NCBI RefSeq assembly: GCF_004361695.1
Contig: NZ_SNVW01000002.1
Location: 186,001 to 250,000 of the forward strand
Source of the DNA: Curtobacterium flaccumfaciens
GTDB lineage: Bacteria > Actinomycetota > Actinomycetes > Actinomycetales > Microbacteriaceae
Reading direction: 5' to 3'
DNA length: 64,000 nucleotides
In this document: in pieces, positions 55,869 through 64,000 of the stretch
Layout of the letters: each line of letters starts with the position of its first letter
How positions within the stretch are numbered: position 1 is the stretch's first letter
Translations under genes and position numbers: made by a program
Notes under the pieces: generated by a model
The model's input: only the letters and a program-made list of their open reading frames with translations
The model's database searches: none
What the model was told of the DNA's origin: nothing

Positions 55869-57761
55869 TCAGCTGCCGAGTGCGTCCGCCGGGGCGTTCT
55901 GCTGGCGGTGCAGCATCGCGTAGATGCCGTCGCGGCCGAGCAGTTCCTCGTGACTGCCCTGCTCGACGATCTGGCCGTGGTCGAGGACGAAGATGACGTC
56001 CGCGTCGCGGATCGTCGACAGCCGGTGCGCGATCGAGATCGTCGTCCGCCCCGCCGCCGCGGTGTCGAGCGCCGTCTGCACCACGCGCTCCGAGATGGAG
56101 TCGAGCGCACTCGTGGCCTCGTCGAGGACGAGCACCGGCGGGTCCTTCAGCAGCACCCGCGCGATCGCGATGCGCTGCTTCTCGCCGCCGGACAGTCGGT
56201 ACCCGCGCTCCCCCACGACGGTGTCGTAGCCGTCCGGGAACGACGCGATCGTCTCGTGGATGTTGGCCGCCCGTGCCGCCTGCTCGAGCTCCTCGTCGGT
56301 GGCGTCCGGCTTCGCGTAGCGCAGGTTGTCGCCGATCGTGGCGTGGAAGAGGTAGGTCTCCTGGGAGACGATGCCGACGTGGCGCATGAGGTCCTCGTGC
56401 ACGATGTCCCGGACGTCCTGCCCCGCGAACCGGACCGACCCCGCCGTCGCCTCGTACAGCCGCGGCACCAGGTACGACACCGTGGTCTTGCCCGCGCCGG
56501 ACGGGCCGACGAACGCCGCGAACTGGCCGGGCTGCAGCTCGAACGACACCCCGCGGAGGGTCGGCTTGTCCGCCTCGCCGTCGGGGTAGGTGAACGTGAC
56601 GTCGTCGAACGCCACGTGTCCGACGCGGGACTCGTCCACCGGCTTCGCGGTCGGCGAGTCCGTGATCGCCGGCTGCAGGTCCATGTACTCGAAGATGCGG
56701 GCGAACAGCGCACCGGAGGTCTGCAGGTCGAGCACCACGCGGAGGAGCCCGACGGTCGGGAACAGCAGCCGCGACTGCACGGTCGTGAACGCCACGATCG
56801 TGCCCGCGGTGATCGGGACGTCGCCGATGATGAGGAACGCGGCGACGACGTAGATGATCGCCGGGATGATCGACAGGAAGATCTGCACGATCGCGAAGAA
56901 CCACTGCCCGGACATCTGCTGGCGGACCTGCAGCCGGATCTGGTTCCGGTTCTCGGCGCCGTACCGCTGGGTCTCGCTGCGCTGCTGGTTGAAGCTCTTC
57001 GCGAGGAGGATGCCGGAGACGCTCAGCGCCTCTTGCGTGATCGCGGTCATGTCCGACAGCGACTCCTGCGTCTCGCCGGCGATGCGCGCGCGGACCTGTC
57101 CGACGCGGCGCTGCGCGATGACGAGGAGCGGCAGCAGGACGACCGCCACCAGGGTCATCTGCCAGCTCAGCAGCAGCATCGCGACCACGGCGGCGATCAC
57201 CGTGACGGTGTTGCCGAGCACGGACGAGATGGTGTTGTTCAGGACGCTCGCGACCCCGCCGACGTCGTTCTGCAACCGCGACTGGATGACGCCGGTCTTC
57301 GTGCGGGTGAAGAACGCGAGCTCCATCCGCTGCAGGTGCCCGAACAGCCGCATGCGCATCGAGCCCATGACCTTGTTGCCGACCGTCGCGGTGAGGTATG
57401 TCTGCCACACGCCGACCCCGGCGCTCGCGATCCACAGCGCGACCATGGCGCCGACGAGCTCGTAGAGCACCGGCAGGTTCGGGCCGCCGGACTTCGGGAA
57501 GAGCCCGAGGTCGAAGGCCTTCTGCGTCAGGAGCGGCGGGATGACCGAGATCGCGGCGCCCACCAGGACGAGCACCACGGTCAGCATGATCGCCTTCCGG
57601 TGCGGCACGAACAGCCCGGAGATGCGCTTGACGAGGTTCGGGATCCGTGGCGCCTCGGCATTGGCGGCCTTCTGTGCCGCGAAGTCGCCGCTCGAGATGC
57701 GGCCGCCACCGCGGCCACCACCACCGCCGCCGCCGCGCATCCCGCCGCCGTGCATGCTCAT
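55869..57761 (-). CDS. ABC exporter, fused membrane and ATPase domains
   Basis: 630-residue half-transporter that should dimerise. A Gly-rich N-terminal tail (1-25) precedes six membrane helices (about 55-340) and an ATPase domain: Walker A GPSGAGKTT, Q-loop SQETYLFHATIGDNLRYA, signature LSGGEKQRIAIARVLLKDPPVLVLDEATSALD, and H-loop AHRLSTIRDAD. It belongs to the MsbA/BmrA multidrug/lipid exporter group; no substrate is apparent. ATG start 6 nt after TAGGTT, so probably leaderless. Confidence 0.92.
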   Translation of the reverse strand: MSMHGGGMRGGGGGGGRGGGRISSGDFAAQKAANAEAPRIPNLVKRISGLFVPHRKAIMLTVVLVLVGAAISVIPPLLTQKAFDLGLFPKSGGPNLPVLYELVGAMVALWIASAGVGVWQTYLTATVGNKVMGSMRMRLFGHLQRMELAFFTRTKTGVIQSRLQNDVGGVASVLNNTISSVLGNTVTVIAAVVAMLLLSWQMTLVAVVLLPLLVIAQRRVGQVRARIAGETQESLSDMTAITQEALSVSGILLAKSFNQQRSETQRYGAENRNQIRLQVRQQMSGQWFFAIVQIFLSIIPAIIYVVAAFLIIGDVPITAGTIVAFTTVQSRLLFPTVGLLRVVLDLQTSGALFARIFEYMDLQPAITDSPTAKPVDESRVGHVAFDDVTFTYPDGEADKPTLRGVSFELQPGQFAAFVGPSGAGKTTVSYLVPRLYEATAGSVRFAGQDVRDIVHEDLMRHVGIVSQETYLFHATIGDNLRYAKPDATDEELEQAARAANIHETIASFPDGYDTVVGERGYRLSGGEKQRIAIARVLLKDPPVLVLDEATSALDSISERVVQTALDTAAAGRTTISIAHRLSTIRDADVIFVLDHGQIVEQGSHEELLGRDGIYAMLHRQQNAPADALGS

Positions 57762-57767
57762 GGAGCC

Positions 57768-57773
57768 AACCTA
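57768..57773 (-). promoter_or_regulatory. -10 box TAGGTT of the ABC exporter (leaderless start)
   Basis: TAGGTT-ggctcc-ATG on the minus strand. Confidence 0.6.
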
Positions 57774-57870
57774 GCCCCGGGGTGGGACATCGGCGGTCCC
57801 GGCTCATTTGACCCTGTTCAGGGGGCATGCGACCATTTCCCGTCCCCATCCCCGCACCACTCGAGGTCCC

Positions 57871-59295
57871 ATGACGTCCGCGTCCACCCGCCCCACGTCC
57901 CTCCGCACGCAGCTCGCCCGCCGCAAGCCGATCGAGCAGCTGCAGGCCGAGGCCTCGGCGGGGGTGGACGGCGAGCCGCTCCGGCGCTCGCTCGGGGTCT
58001 GGCACCTGACGATGATCAGCGTCGGGGCGACGCTCGGCACCGGGATCCTGGTCGTCCTCGGCACCGCCGTGCCGCTCGCCGGACCCGCCGTGTGGATCTC
58101 GTTCGTGGTCGCCGGGATCGCCGCCCTGCTGTCCGCACTCTCCTACGCCGAGATGGCCGGAGCGGTGCCGACGTCCGGGTCGAGCTACTCGTACACCTAC
58201 GCCACGATGGGCGAGGGCATCGCCTGGGTGTGCGGCTGGTGCCTCGTGCTCGAGTACGCCGTGTCGGTCGCCGCCGTCGCGGTCGGCGCGAGCGAGTACG
58301 TCGACGAGACCCTCCGGGTGTTCGGGCTGCACCTGCCCGCCGCACTGTCGGCGCCTCCTGGTGACGGCGGCGTGGTGAACCTGCCGGCCGCGGTCCTGGT
58401 GCTCCTCGCGACCGCGATCCTGCTGCCCGGCGCGCGGGAGAGCGCCTGGGTGAACACCGTCATGGTGCTCGTGAAGATCGCCCTGCTCGTGTTCTTCGTC
58501 GTGGTCGCGTTCTCGGCGTTCCAGACGCAGAACTTCGAACCGCTCGCGCCGATGGGCGCCGCCGGGGTCACGGCCGCGGCGTCGCGCCTGTTCTTCTCGT
58601 ACATCGGGTTCGACGCCGCGTCCACCGCGGGCGAAGAGGCGAAGAACCCCCGCCGCGACCTCCCCCGCGCCATCATCGGGTCGATCGCGCTGATCACCAC
58701 GCTCTACATCCTGGTCGCGATCGCCGCGATCGGAGCTCGGCCGTGGACGGAGTTCTCGTCGTCCGAGGCCTCGCTCGTGCGCATCGTCGTCGACGTCACC
58801 GGCCAGCCCGTCGTGGCGCTCGTGTTCTCGATCGGCGCCGTCGTCGCGATCGCCAGCGTCGTCCTCACCGTGCTCTACGGGCAGACCCGCATCCTGCTGA
58901 CCATGGCGCGGGACGGCCTCGTGCCGAGGGTCTTCGGCAAGGTGTCGCGCCGCACCGGCACGCCGATCTGGAACACCCTCATCATCGGGCTCGTGGTCAC
59001 CGTGGTCGCCGCACTCGTACCGCTCGGCGAGCTCGCCGACGCGACGAGCATCGGCACCCTCGTGGCGTTCGCCCTCGTCAACGTCTCCGTCATCGTGCTC
59101 CGGCGCACCCAGCCCGGACTCGAGCGCTCCTACCGCGTGCCGCTGTTCCCCGTCGTGCCGATCGTCGGCGCGCTCTGCTGCGTGCTCCTCGCGGTGTTCC
59201 TCGGCATCGGGACCTGGATCGCCTTCGGCATCTGGATGGTCGCTGGCGCCGCGCTCTACCTGGCCTACGGCCGCCGCCACAGCACGCTGCGCTGA
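57871..59295 (+). CDS. APC family amino acid permease (cationic amino acid transporter type)
   Basis: 474 residues and about 12 membrane helices. N-terminal LRRSLGVWHLTMISVGATLGTGILVVLG (unwound helix 1 motif GATLGTGI), SALSYAEMAGAVPTSGSSYSYTYATMGE in helices 2-3, and FFSYIGFDAASTAGEEAKNPRRDLPRAI, the CAT-type signature between helices 6 and 7. Start ATG at 57871 with GAGG upstream. After the stop there is a run of cccgcg repeats and then palindromic repeats. Confidence 0.92.
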   Translation: MTSASTRPTSLRTQLARRKPIEQLQAEASAGVDGEPLRRSLGVWHLTMISVGATLGTGILVVLGTAVPLAGPAVWISFVVAGIAALLSALSYAEMAGAVPTSGSSYSYTYATMGEGIAWVCGWCLVLEYAVSVAAVAVGASEYVDETLRVFGLHLPAALSAPPGDGGVVNLPAAVLVLLATAILLPGARESAWVNTVMVLVKIALLVFFVVVAFSAFQTQNFEPLAPMGAAGVTAAASRLFFSYIGFDAASTAGEEAKNPRRDLPRAIIGSIALITTLYILVAIAAIGARPWTEFSSSEASLVRIVVDVTGQPVVALVFSIGAVVAIASVVLTVLYGQTRILLTMARDGLVPRVFGKVSRRTGTPIWNTLIIGLVVTVVAALVPLGELADATSIGTLVAFALVNVSVIVLRRTQPGLERSYRVPLFPVVPIVGALCCVLLAVFLGIGTWIAFGIWMVAGAALYLAYGRRHSTLR

Positions 59296-59372
59296 CGCGC
59301 CCGCGCCCGCACGCCCGCGCCCGCCCCCGCGCCCGGCCCGCCCCGTCCCTCGCCGTCCGTCCCGGTTTCGCG

Positions 59373-59417
59373 AAAGCGACAGTTGGCCCCGGAACTCCCG
59401 CGCACAACTGTCGCTTT
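59373..59417. repeat. Extragenic palindrome, aaagcgacagttg type
   Basis: aaagcgacagttg (59373-59385) and caactgtcgcttt (59405-59417) are perfect 13-bp inverted repeats with a 19-nt loop. Tttcgcgaaagcgacag here is shared with the repeat at 60583-60608 on the other side of the AbiEi/DUF559 gene. Confidence 0.8.
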
Positions 59418-59495
59418 GCCGGGAGGAACGGGGCCGGTTCCGCGAGATCTGTCGCTGCAGCGAGTCGGCCGGGGAACGCGCGGGGCGCCCCCTCC

Positions 59496-60413
59496 TCACC
59501 GACACGGGACACCGTGCTGCCGGAGATGCTCACGAAGGCGCTCCGGATCGGCACAGTGTGCCCAGTGCACACGCACGAAACCGTTGACCTCCCGACGGCT
59601 CCGGATCCGGTCTTCGCGCTGCTTCTCGACCCACACGGCTTCGGCGCCGCTGCGGCCGTGCAGCATCGCCGGGTCCTCGTACTTCTGCCGACCGTCGAAC
59701 TCGATCACGATGCCCTGCCGCGGGAGCCAGAAGTCGACCCGGTCGACGGCGCCGTCAACGCCGACGAACTCGTGCTGCGGTTCCATGTCCGGGCACCCGA
59801 GTTCCGCCGCCCGGGCTGCGAAGTAGGACTCGCCCACCGACTCGCGGCGAGCATCGCAGATCTCCAACGCGTGCTCCAGGCGGACCGCGCCCCATGGACC
59901 GGCAGCGATCGCCAGGCACTCGAGGTCCTCGTGCCGGACACCGCTGCGGAGCGCGTGGTCCAGCCAGACGACCGCCGCGGACAGTGATCCCCGTCGGGCG
60001 AGCTCGATCGTCGTCTGTGCGAGCGAGGTGAACTCGACACCGTGGAATCGCCGCTCCGAGACGACCGGCGACCCGGCGTGCATCGTCAGCCCGGCGCGTC
60101 GGAGATCGTGCTCCAACCCGGGCAGGATCGCGTGGACGCGCTCCGGCCACGGGTCGAGACGAGGAGCCCCGAGGATCGCAGCCGCCGAGTCGAGCGACCA
60201 CACAGCGCCTCGGCGGAGCAACGGGAGCGCGGCCCGCATGCGGACGAGGTGTCGGCTCCGGCCGTCGAGCGCGTCCCATCCCGACCGTTCGACGTAGACA
60301 CCGTGGCGTACGCGGACGAGTTCGCCGGCCAGCTTGCGGCGCTGCAGCTGTCGTGCGGCCGCGCGGTCGAGACGGTTCGTCCGGAACAGCGCGATGGAGT
60401 TGGCGGGATGCAT
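59496..60413 (-). CDS. AbiEi-like HTH / DUF559 (PD-(D/E)xK-like) protein
   Basis: 305 residues. The N-terminus (SIALFRTNRLDRAAARQLQRRKLAGELVRVRHGVYVERSGWDAL) matches the winged-helix domain found in AbiEi-type proteins of abortive infection type IV toxin-antitoxin systems. The C-terminus is a DUF559/Vsr-like nuclease fold with Asp227 (VDFWLPRQG), Glu238 and Asp240 in IVIEFDGRQKY. No partner AbiEii nucleotidyltransferase lies nearby, so this is not a classic AbiE pair. Such solitary fusions are common in actinobacteria; function unknown. Palindromic repeats flank it on both sides, hinting at mobility. Confidence 0.82.
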   Translation of the reverse strand: MHPANSIALFRTNRLDRAAARQLQRRKLAGELVRVRHGVYVERSGWDALDGRSRHLVRMRAALPLLRRGAVWSLDSAAAILGAPRLDPWPERVHAILPGLEHDLRRAGLTMHAGSPVVSERRFHGVEFTSLAQTTIELARRGSLSAAVVWLDHALRSGVRHEDLECLAIAAGPWGAVRLEHALEICDARRESVGESYFAARAAELGCPDMEPQHEFVGVDGAVDRVDFWLPRQGIVIEFDGRQKYEDPAMLHGRSGAEAVWVEKQREDRIRSRREVNGFVRVHWAHCADPERLREHLRQHGVPCR

Positions 60414-60549
60414 GGCAGCACTCTGTCGCCCAGCGCAAACCAATGTCGGCGACGTTCGGCGATCTGTGGACAACCCCCGTGCCTCCAGGCCGTCGTGCGG
60501 CGCTGCCAAAGCGACGTATCTCCGGAAGTAGGCGCCTTCAGGGGCACCG

Positions 60550-60608
60550 AAGCGACAGAAGGCTGCCGTCGTTCCGGGGTTATCTGTCGCTTTCGCGAAA
60601 GCGACAGA
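60550..60608. repeat. Extragenic palindrome cluster, gcgacaga type
   Basis: aagcgacaga (60550-60559) pairs with tctgtcgctt (60583-60592). The latter is also half of a perfect 26-bp palindrome at 60583-60608 centred on ttcgcgaa. A further aaagcgacg occurs at about 60508. The 60414-60634 gap otherwise holds only the AbiEi gene's upstream region and a half-copy of the GGAGGCGCG hairpin (gtgcctccaggcc, 60479-60491). Confidence 0.8.
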
Positions 60609-60634
60609 AGGGCCGGCCGGCGCCCCGCACACGA

Positions 60635-60670
60635 CGAAGGCCGCCACCCCCGGAGGGGCAGCGGCCTTCG
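60635..60670 (-). terminator. Terminator of rplJ-rplL
   Basis: cgaaggccgc pairs with gcggccttcg; the loop contains a second pairing (cccc/gggg). It lies 16 nt downstream of rplL. Confidence 0.85.
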
Positions 60671-60685
60671 CGCGAAAGGAGCTAC

Positions 60686-61069
60686 TTACGCGAGCTCGAT
60701 CGTGGCGCCGGCGGCCTCGAGGGCCTCCTTCGCCTTGTCGGCCGTCTCCTTGTTGACACCCTCGAGGATCTTGGCGTCAGCGGTCTCGACGAGCGCCTTG
60801 GCCTCACCGAGGCCGAGCGACGTCAGGCCACGGACCTCCTTGATGACCTGGATCTTCTTGTCACCAGCGGACTTGAGGACGACGTCGAACTCGGTCTTCT
60901 CCTCAGCGGCCTCGGCCGGGGCACCGGCAGCGGCCGGGGCGGCAGCGGCGACCGGGGCGGCCGCGGTGACCTCGAAGACCTCTTCGAACTTCTTCACGAA
61001 GTCCGAGAGCTCGATGAGCGTGAGCTCCTTGAAGGCCTCGATGAGCTCGTCCTGCGAAAGCTTCGCCAT
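60686..61069 (-). CDS. rplL: Ribosomal protein bL12 (L7/L12)
   Basis: 127 residues. N-terminal dimerisation domain ([29 protein letters not shown]), an Ala-rich hinge ([16 protein letters not shown]), and the C-terminal factor-binding domain ([38 protein letters not shown]). Stalk protein that recruits translation factors. TAGGAG lies 7 nt before the ATG; 51 nt downstream of rplJ. Confidence 0.98.
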   Translation of the reverse strand: MAKLSQDELIEAFKELTLIELSDFVKKFEEVFEVTAAAPVAAAAPAAAGAPAEAAEEKTEFDVVLKSAGDKKIQVIKEVRGLTSLGLGEAKALVETADAKILEGVNKETADKAKEALEAAGATIELA

Positions 61070-61120
61070 GATTTTCTCCTACTACTAGCTAGTACGTGTG
61101 GTTGTGGAACGCGTGCCCGA

Positions 61121-61636
61121 TCAGGCCGCGGACTCCTGCTTCTCGCGAAGGGCGTCCACGGTGCGGACGGCCTGCGAGAGGGGTGCCTGGAACAGGTACG
61201 CAGCACCGAACAGCGAGGCCTTGAAGGCGCCGGCGAGCTTGCCGAGCAGAACTTCACGGGACTCGAGGTCGGCGAGCTTGTCCACCTCGGTCGCGGAGAG
61301 CGGGTTACCGTCGAAGTAACCACCCTTCACCACGAGCTCGGGGTTCGCCTTGGCGAATGCACGCAGCGACTTCGCGACGGCGACGGTGTCACCGTGGACG
61401 AAGGCGAGAGCGGACGGACCGGCGAGCTCGTCGTCGAACGACGAGATGCCGGCGTTGTTCGCCGCGATCTTGGTCAGCGTGTTCTTCACCACGGCGTACG
61501 TGGCGTGCTCACGGATCGAGTTGCGGAGCTCCTTGAGCTGCGCGACCGTGAGACCGCGGTACTCGGTGAGCAGAACGGCGTTCGAGCTCCGGAAGGACTC
61601 CGTGAGCTCGGCGACCGCAGCTTCCTTGTTCGCCAT
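61121..61636 (-). CDS. rplJ: Ribosomal protein uL10
   Basis: 171 residues ([38 protein letters not shown]...). Anchors the L12 dimers on 23S rRNA through its C-terminal helix and, bound to L12, represses its own operon in other bacteria. AAGGAG lies 6 nt before the ATG. It is preceded by a 230-nt structured leader. Confidence 0.98.
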   Translation of the reverse strand: MANKEAAVAELTESFRSSNAVLLTEYRGLTVAQLKELRNSIREHATYAVVKNTLTKIAANNAGISSFDDELAGPSALAFVHGDTVAVAKSLRAFAKANPELVVKGGYFDGNPLSATEVDKLADLESREVLLGKLAGAFKASLFGAAYLFQAPLSQAVRTVDALREKQESAA

Positions 61637-61677
61637 GGTTCTCCTTGGGGTTTCTTGCCGGTAGCCCCAGGTCCCCT

Positions 61678-61725
61678 GGACTGTGGTGAACACAGCCCCC
61701 AGGACTGTGGTGAACACAGCCCACA
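61678..61725. repeat. Two tandem 24-bp repeats in the rplJ leader
   Basis: ggactgtggtgaacacag followed by ccccca (61678-61701) or cccaca (61702-61725). Each unit forms its own 5-bp stem hairpin. Confidence 0.8.
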
Positions 61726-61729
61726 CACG

Positions 61730-61759
61730 AAAAAAGCTCCGGCGCAGAGGCTCGGAGCT
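61730..61759 (-). terminator. Attenuator terminator in the rplJ leader
   Basis: agctccg pairs with cggagct, followed on the minus strand by TTTTTT. It is one of the few intrinsic terminators in the window with a real T-tract, and it lies before, not after, the genes, so it must be conditionally read through. Confidence 0.8.
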
Positions 61760-61873
61760 GCTTCCACCAGAAGGCGGGAGTGGTTCGGAACACCTGCGCG
61801 GGATGCCCCTCGTGAGAGAGGACCTTCGGTCCACATGCGAGCATGCGAACATCCGGCGGTCTTTGGCTTCGAG

Positions 61874-61902
61874 AACTGTACCAGATGCTCTGGACGTCAC
61901 CA
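61874..61902 (-). promoter_or_regulatory. Promoter of rplJ-rplL
   Basis: TTGGTG (61902-61897), exactly 17 bp, then TACAGT (61879-61874) on the minus strand. Best-formed housekeeping-sigma promoter in the window; transcription would begin near 61866. Confidence 0.8.
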
Positions 61903-61906
61903 AACA

Positions 61907-61950
61907 GCGGACGGGAGGCGCGGTGCGGGCCCGCCCCGCGCCTCCCGTCC
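61907..61950. terminator. Hairpin terminator after the sensor kinase gene (GGAGGCGCG family)
   Basis: cggacgggaggcgcgg pairs perfectly with ccgcgcctcccgtccg (16 bp), loop of 12 nt. It isolates the two-component operon (ends 61960) from the rplJ promoter. Confidence 0.8.
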
Positions 61951-61959
61951 GACGGTCCG

Positions 61960-63387
61960 TCAGCCCAGTGCCGCCGGCTGCGCGACCGGCAGGTGCACCG
62001 TGAACACGGTGTCGCCCGGCTCGCTCCGCACGTCCACGGACCCGCCGTGCGCCTGCACGACCGCGTCCACGATCGCGAGCCCGAGGCCCGTCGACCCGGC
62101 GGTCCGCGATCGCGAGCTGTCCGCACGGGCGAACCGCTCGAACAGCTTCGGCAGGAACTCGGGGTCGATGCCCTGCCCCGTGTCCCGCACGGTCAGGTCG
62201 ACGCCGCCCGCGACGGGCGTGATGCCGACGGTGATCCGGGTGCCGTCCGGGGTGTGCGTGCGGGCGTTCGTGACCAGGTTCACGATGACCTGGTGCAGCC
62301 GCGCGGCATCGCCGACGACGACCACGGGCGAATCGGGGACGTCGACCTCGATCGGGTGGTCGGGCGACGCGGCGTGGGCGTCGTTCACGGCGTCGAACAC
62401 GAGCCCGGTCAGGTCCACGTCGTCGAACTGGACCTCGCGGCCCTCGTCGAGGCGGGCGAGGAGCAGCAGGTCCTCGACCATCGACGTCATCCGGATCGAC
62501 TCCGACTCGATCCGGCTCATCGCGTAGACGACGTCCTGCGGCAGGTCCCCGCCCATCCGTCGGGTGAGTTCGGCGTAGCCGCGGACCGACGCGAGCGGGG
62601 TGCGGAGCTCGTGCGACGCGTCGGCGACGAACTGGCGCACCTTCTGCTCCGAGCGTTCGCGGGCCTGCATGGCTCCGGCGATGTGCCCGAGCATCCGGTT
62701 GAAGGCGCTGCCGACCCGACCGACCTCGGTGCGGGGGTCGGTGTCGGGGACGCGGACGTCCTGCAGCGCGTCGCTCCGCTCGAGCGGCATCCGTGCGACC
62801 GTCGACGCGGTCTCGGCGACGCGTTCGAGCGGGCGGAGGGAACGGCGGACGACCAGGGCGGCGACGATCGACGCAGCCAGCAAAGCGATGCAGAGGACGA
62901 CGACCACAACCCAGAAGAGCGACCAGACGTTCGCGTCGACGGGCCTCATCGGCAATCCGACGACGAGCACAGCCGGCCCGACGGTGACGGCTGCCAGGCG
63001 GTACCGACCGATGCCGGAACCGAGGTCGACGGTCTGCGGCTCAGCACCGACTCGTACCTGTCCGAGGGCGTCGGCGCTCGACTGGGGGATCCCGCTGGGC
63101 CGTCCGTAGTCGTCGAGCAAACTCGCTACGATCACCTGGCCGTCTACGAAATACGCCGTGAGCGTGCCAGCCGCCTGGCCCGACGGACGAGACAGGTCTA
63201 TTCCGGGCTGCCCCGACTGGTTCTGCTGCAAGTAGCGCTGCGCACGGTGGGTCGCGCTCGTGATCTGCTGGTCGATCGCCCCGGTCTGGATCGACGCGAG
63301 CGCGATGATGCTGCCCGCGCCGATGACCGCGCTGACCGCGACGACGAGGGCGACGATGCTCAGGACGAGCCGGCGCCGGAGGGTCAC
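61960..63387 (-). CDS. Sensor histidine kinase with HAMP domain
   Basis: 475 residues: membrane helix (about 9-30), extracytoplasmic sensor (31-155), second helix (156-180), HAMP (181-245), DHp with His259 in [21 protein letters not shown], then HATPase_c (N-box [13 protein letters not shown]1 [23 protein letters not shown]2 [10 protein letters not shown]). MprB/TcrY-like layout. GTG start overlaps the regulator stop as GTGA. Confidence 0.93.
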   Translation of the reverse strand: MTLRRRLVLSIVALVVAVSAVIGAGSIIALASIQTGAIDQQITSATHRAQRYLQQNQSGQPGIDLSRPSGQAAGTLTAYFVDGQVIVASLLDDYGRPSGIPQSSADALGQVRVGAEPQTVDLGSGIGRYRLAAVTVGPAVLVVGLPMRPVDANVWSLFWVVVVVLCIALLAASIVAALVVRRSLRPLERVAETASTVARMPLERSDALQDVRVPDTDPRTEVGRVGSAFNRMLGHIAGAMQARERSEQKVRQFVADASHELRTPLASVRGYAELTRRMGGDLPQDVVYAMSRIESESIRMTSMVEDLLLLARLDEGREVQFDDVDLTGLVFDAVNDAHAASPDHPIEVDVPDSPVVVVGDAARLHQVIVNLVTNARTHTPDGTRITVGITPVAGGVDLTVRDTGQGIDPEFLPKLFERFARADSSRSRTAGSTGLGLAIVDAVVQAHGGSVDVRSEPGDTVFTVHLPVAQPAALG

Positions 63388-64000
63388 GAGGTGGGCTTGA
63401 TGACGTACCCGACGCCGCGCACCGTGTGGATCATCGGGGTCTCACCGGCGTCGATCTTCTTGCGCAGGTAGGAGATGTAGATCTCGACGACGGACGACTT
63501 GCCGCCGAAGTCGTACGACCAGACGCGGTCGAGGATCTGCGCCTTCGACAGCACACGACGCGGGTTGCGCATGAGGAAGCGGAGCAGTTCGAACTCGGTG
63601 GCGGTCAGCTCGATGGACCGGCCGGCACGGGACACCTCGTAGGACTCCTCGTCGAGCACCAGGTCGCCCACGACGATGCGGGAGTCCCCGGCTTCGGAGA
63701 CGGAGATCTGCGAACGGCGGATGAGCCCACGGAGGCGCGCCACGACCTCCTCCAGCGAGAACGGCTTCGTGACGTAGTCGTCGCCGCCGGCGGTGAGTCC
63801 GGTGACGCGGTCCTCGACGGAGTCCTTCGCGGTGAGGAACAGCACCGGGGTGTCGTCGTTGTTCTGGCGGAGCCGGCTGAGCACCTGCAGGCCGTCGAGG
63901 TCCGGCATCATCACGTCGAGCACCATCGCGTCCGGCTTCCACTCGCGCGCCGTCGTGAGTGCGTCCTGGCCGCCGTTCGCGCTCTTCACGTCCCAGCCCT
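63384..64000 (-). CDS. OmpR-type response regulator (5' end outside the window)
   Basis: The receiver domain lacks its first 25 or so residues. Present are the phospho-acceptor region AMVLDVMMPDLDG, VLFLTAKDS (Thr) and DDYVTKPFSLEE (Lys), then a winged-helix Trans_reg_C domain (ELTATEFELLRFLMRNPRRVLSKAQILDRVW...YISYLRKKID...IHTVRGVGYVIK). The frame continues past base 64000. Pairs with the kinase that follows. Confidence 0.95.
   Translation of the reverse strand, partial: GWDVKSANGGQDALTTAREWKPDAMVLDVMMPDLDGLQVLSRLRQNNDDTPVLFLTAKDSVEDRVTGLTAGGDDYVTKPFSLEEVVARLRGLIRRSQISVSEAGDSRIVVGDLVLDEESYEVSRAGRSIELTATEFELLRFLMRNPRRVLSKAQILDRVWSYDFGGKSSVVEIYISYLRKKIDAGETPMIHTVRGVGYVIKPTS

Larger units (their letters stand above)
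61637..61866 (-). ncRNA. L10 leader of rplJ-rplL with attenuator
   Basis: A 230-nt untranslated leader between the promoter at 61874-61902 and rplJ. On the minus strand it contains a conserved-looking stem region ending in a terminator with a T6 tract (61730-61759), followed by two copies of a ctgtg-gtgaa-cacag hairpin in 24-bp direct repeats (61678-61701 and 61702-61725). This fits the L10-leader class in which the L10-L12 complex controls readthrough or translation. Confidence 0.75.

Noticed and set aside
59301..59340. cccgcg-rich run after the permease gene
   Set aside because: Simple-sequence GC tract without symmetry or a clear terminator structure.
59496..60413. A complete AbiE toxin-antitoxin pair
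   Set aside because: Only an AbiEi-like domain fused to a nuclease-like domain is present; no AbiEii nucleotidyltransferase gene is adjacent.

Overview
The window is very GC-rich with short intergenic gaps, many GTG starts and stop/start overlaps, and a LAxTG (sortase-E type) sorting signal. Together with the gene content this points to a high-GC actinobacterium of the Microbacteriaceae; Curtobacterium is my best guess. The gene order topA - tad cluster - acs - RidA/DUF4177 - PASTA transpeptidase - metallophosphoesterase - tRNA-Pro, followed by asd/lysC - recR - dnaX - SRP RNA, parallels the order I recall for the Rv3646c-Rv3722c part of the Mycobacterium tuberculosis chromosome. Most of the window therefore looks like conserved actinobacterial backbone, not a genomic island.

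Layout. 1-4128 (minus): the 5' part of topA, cut at its active-site tyrosine, preceded by a compact five-gene Tad/Flp pilus cluster (CpaF-type ATPase, a TadB/TadC-like membrane protein with two halves, an Flp-like DUF4244 pilin, and two TadE-like minor pilins). 4768-13038: acs, then ridA and a DUF4177 gene (minus), then plus-strand ponA, a metallophosphoesterase, tRNA-Pro and a soluble NarL-type two-component pair. 13039-19726 (minus): a luciferase-like monooxygenase, then a four-gene overlapping operon (sensor kinase, kinase-like protein without ATPase motifs, LuxR-type regulator, thymidine kinase), and a radical SAM gene with an SOS box over its start. 19775-27425 (minus): mqo, asd-lysC, recR-dnaX. 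27569-35155: one 2,528-residue cell-wall adhesin with 20 Ig-like repeats. 35402-39788: SRP RNA, an NAD(P)-binding protein, ackA-pta and tRNA-Ser. 40115-49366: a PH-domain membrane protein, a HerA-like ATPase, an MFS pump with a divergent TetR regulator, a secreted sedolisin protease, a lipoprotein and a second MFS transporter. 49403-55618 (minus): a likely four-gene run of a Cache-HAMP-cyclase-like receptor, a mechanosensitive channel with a cyclic-nucleotide-binding-like domain, cbs and metB. 55869-64000: an ABC exporter, an amino-acid permease, an AbiEi/DUF559 protein between palindromic repeats, rplJ-rplL with an attenuated leader, and a two-component system cut by the window end.

Three themes run through the window. 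First, at least eight genes begin exactly where a TANNNT -10 box predicts transcription to start, so leaderless mRNAs look common. Second, seven co-directional gene pairs overlap as GTGA. Third, a family of near-perfect hairpins with the core GGAGGCGCG sits at gene ends and probably serves as the standard terminator here.

The most interesting candidate system is the cyclase-like receptor and ligand-gated channel pair at 51963-55618. Both the catalytic pocket and the putative nucleotide-binding pocket depart from the canonical residues. The kinase/kinase-like/regulator/tdk operon at 14609-18330 and the SOS-controlled radical SAM gene come next.
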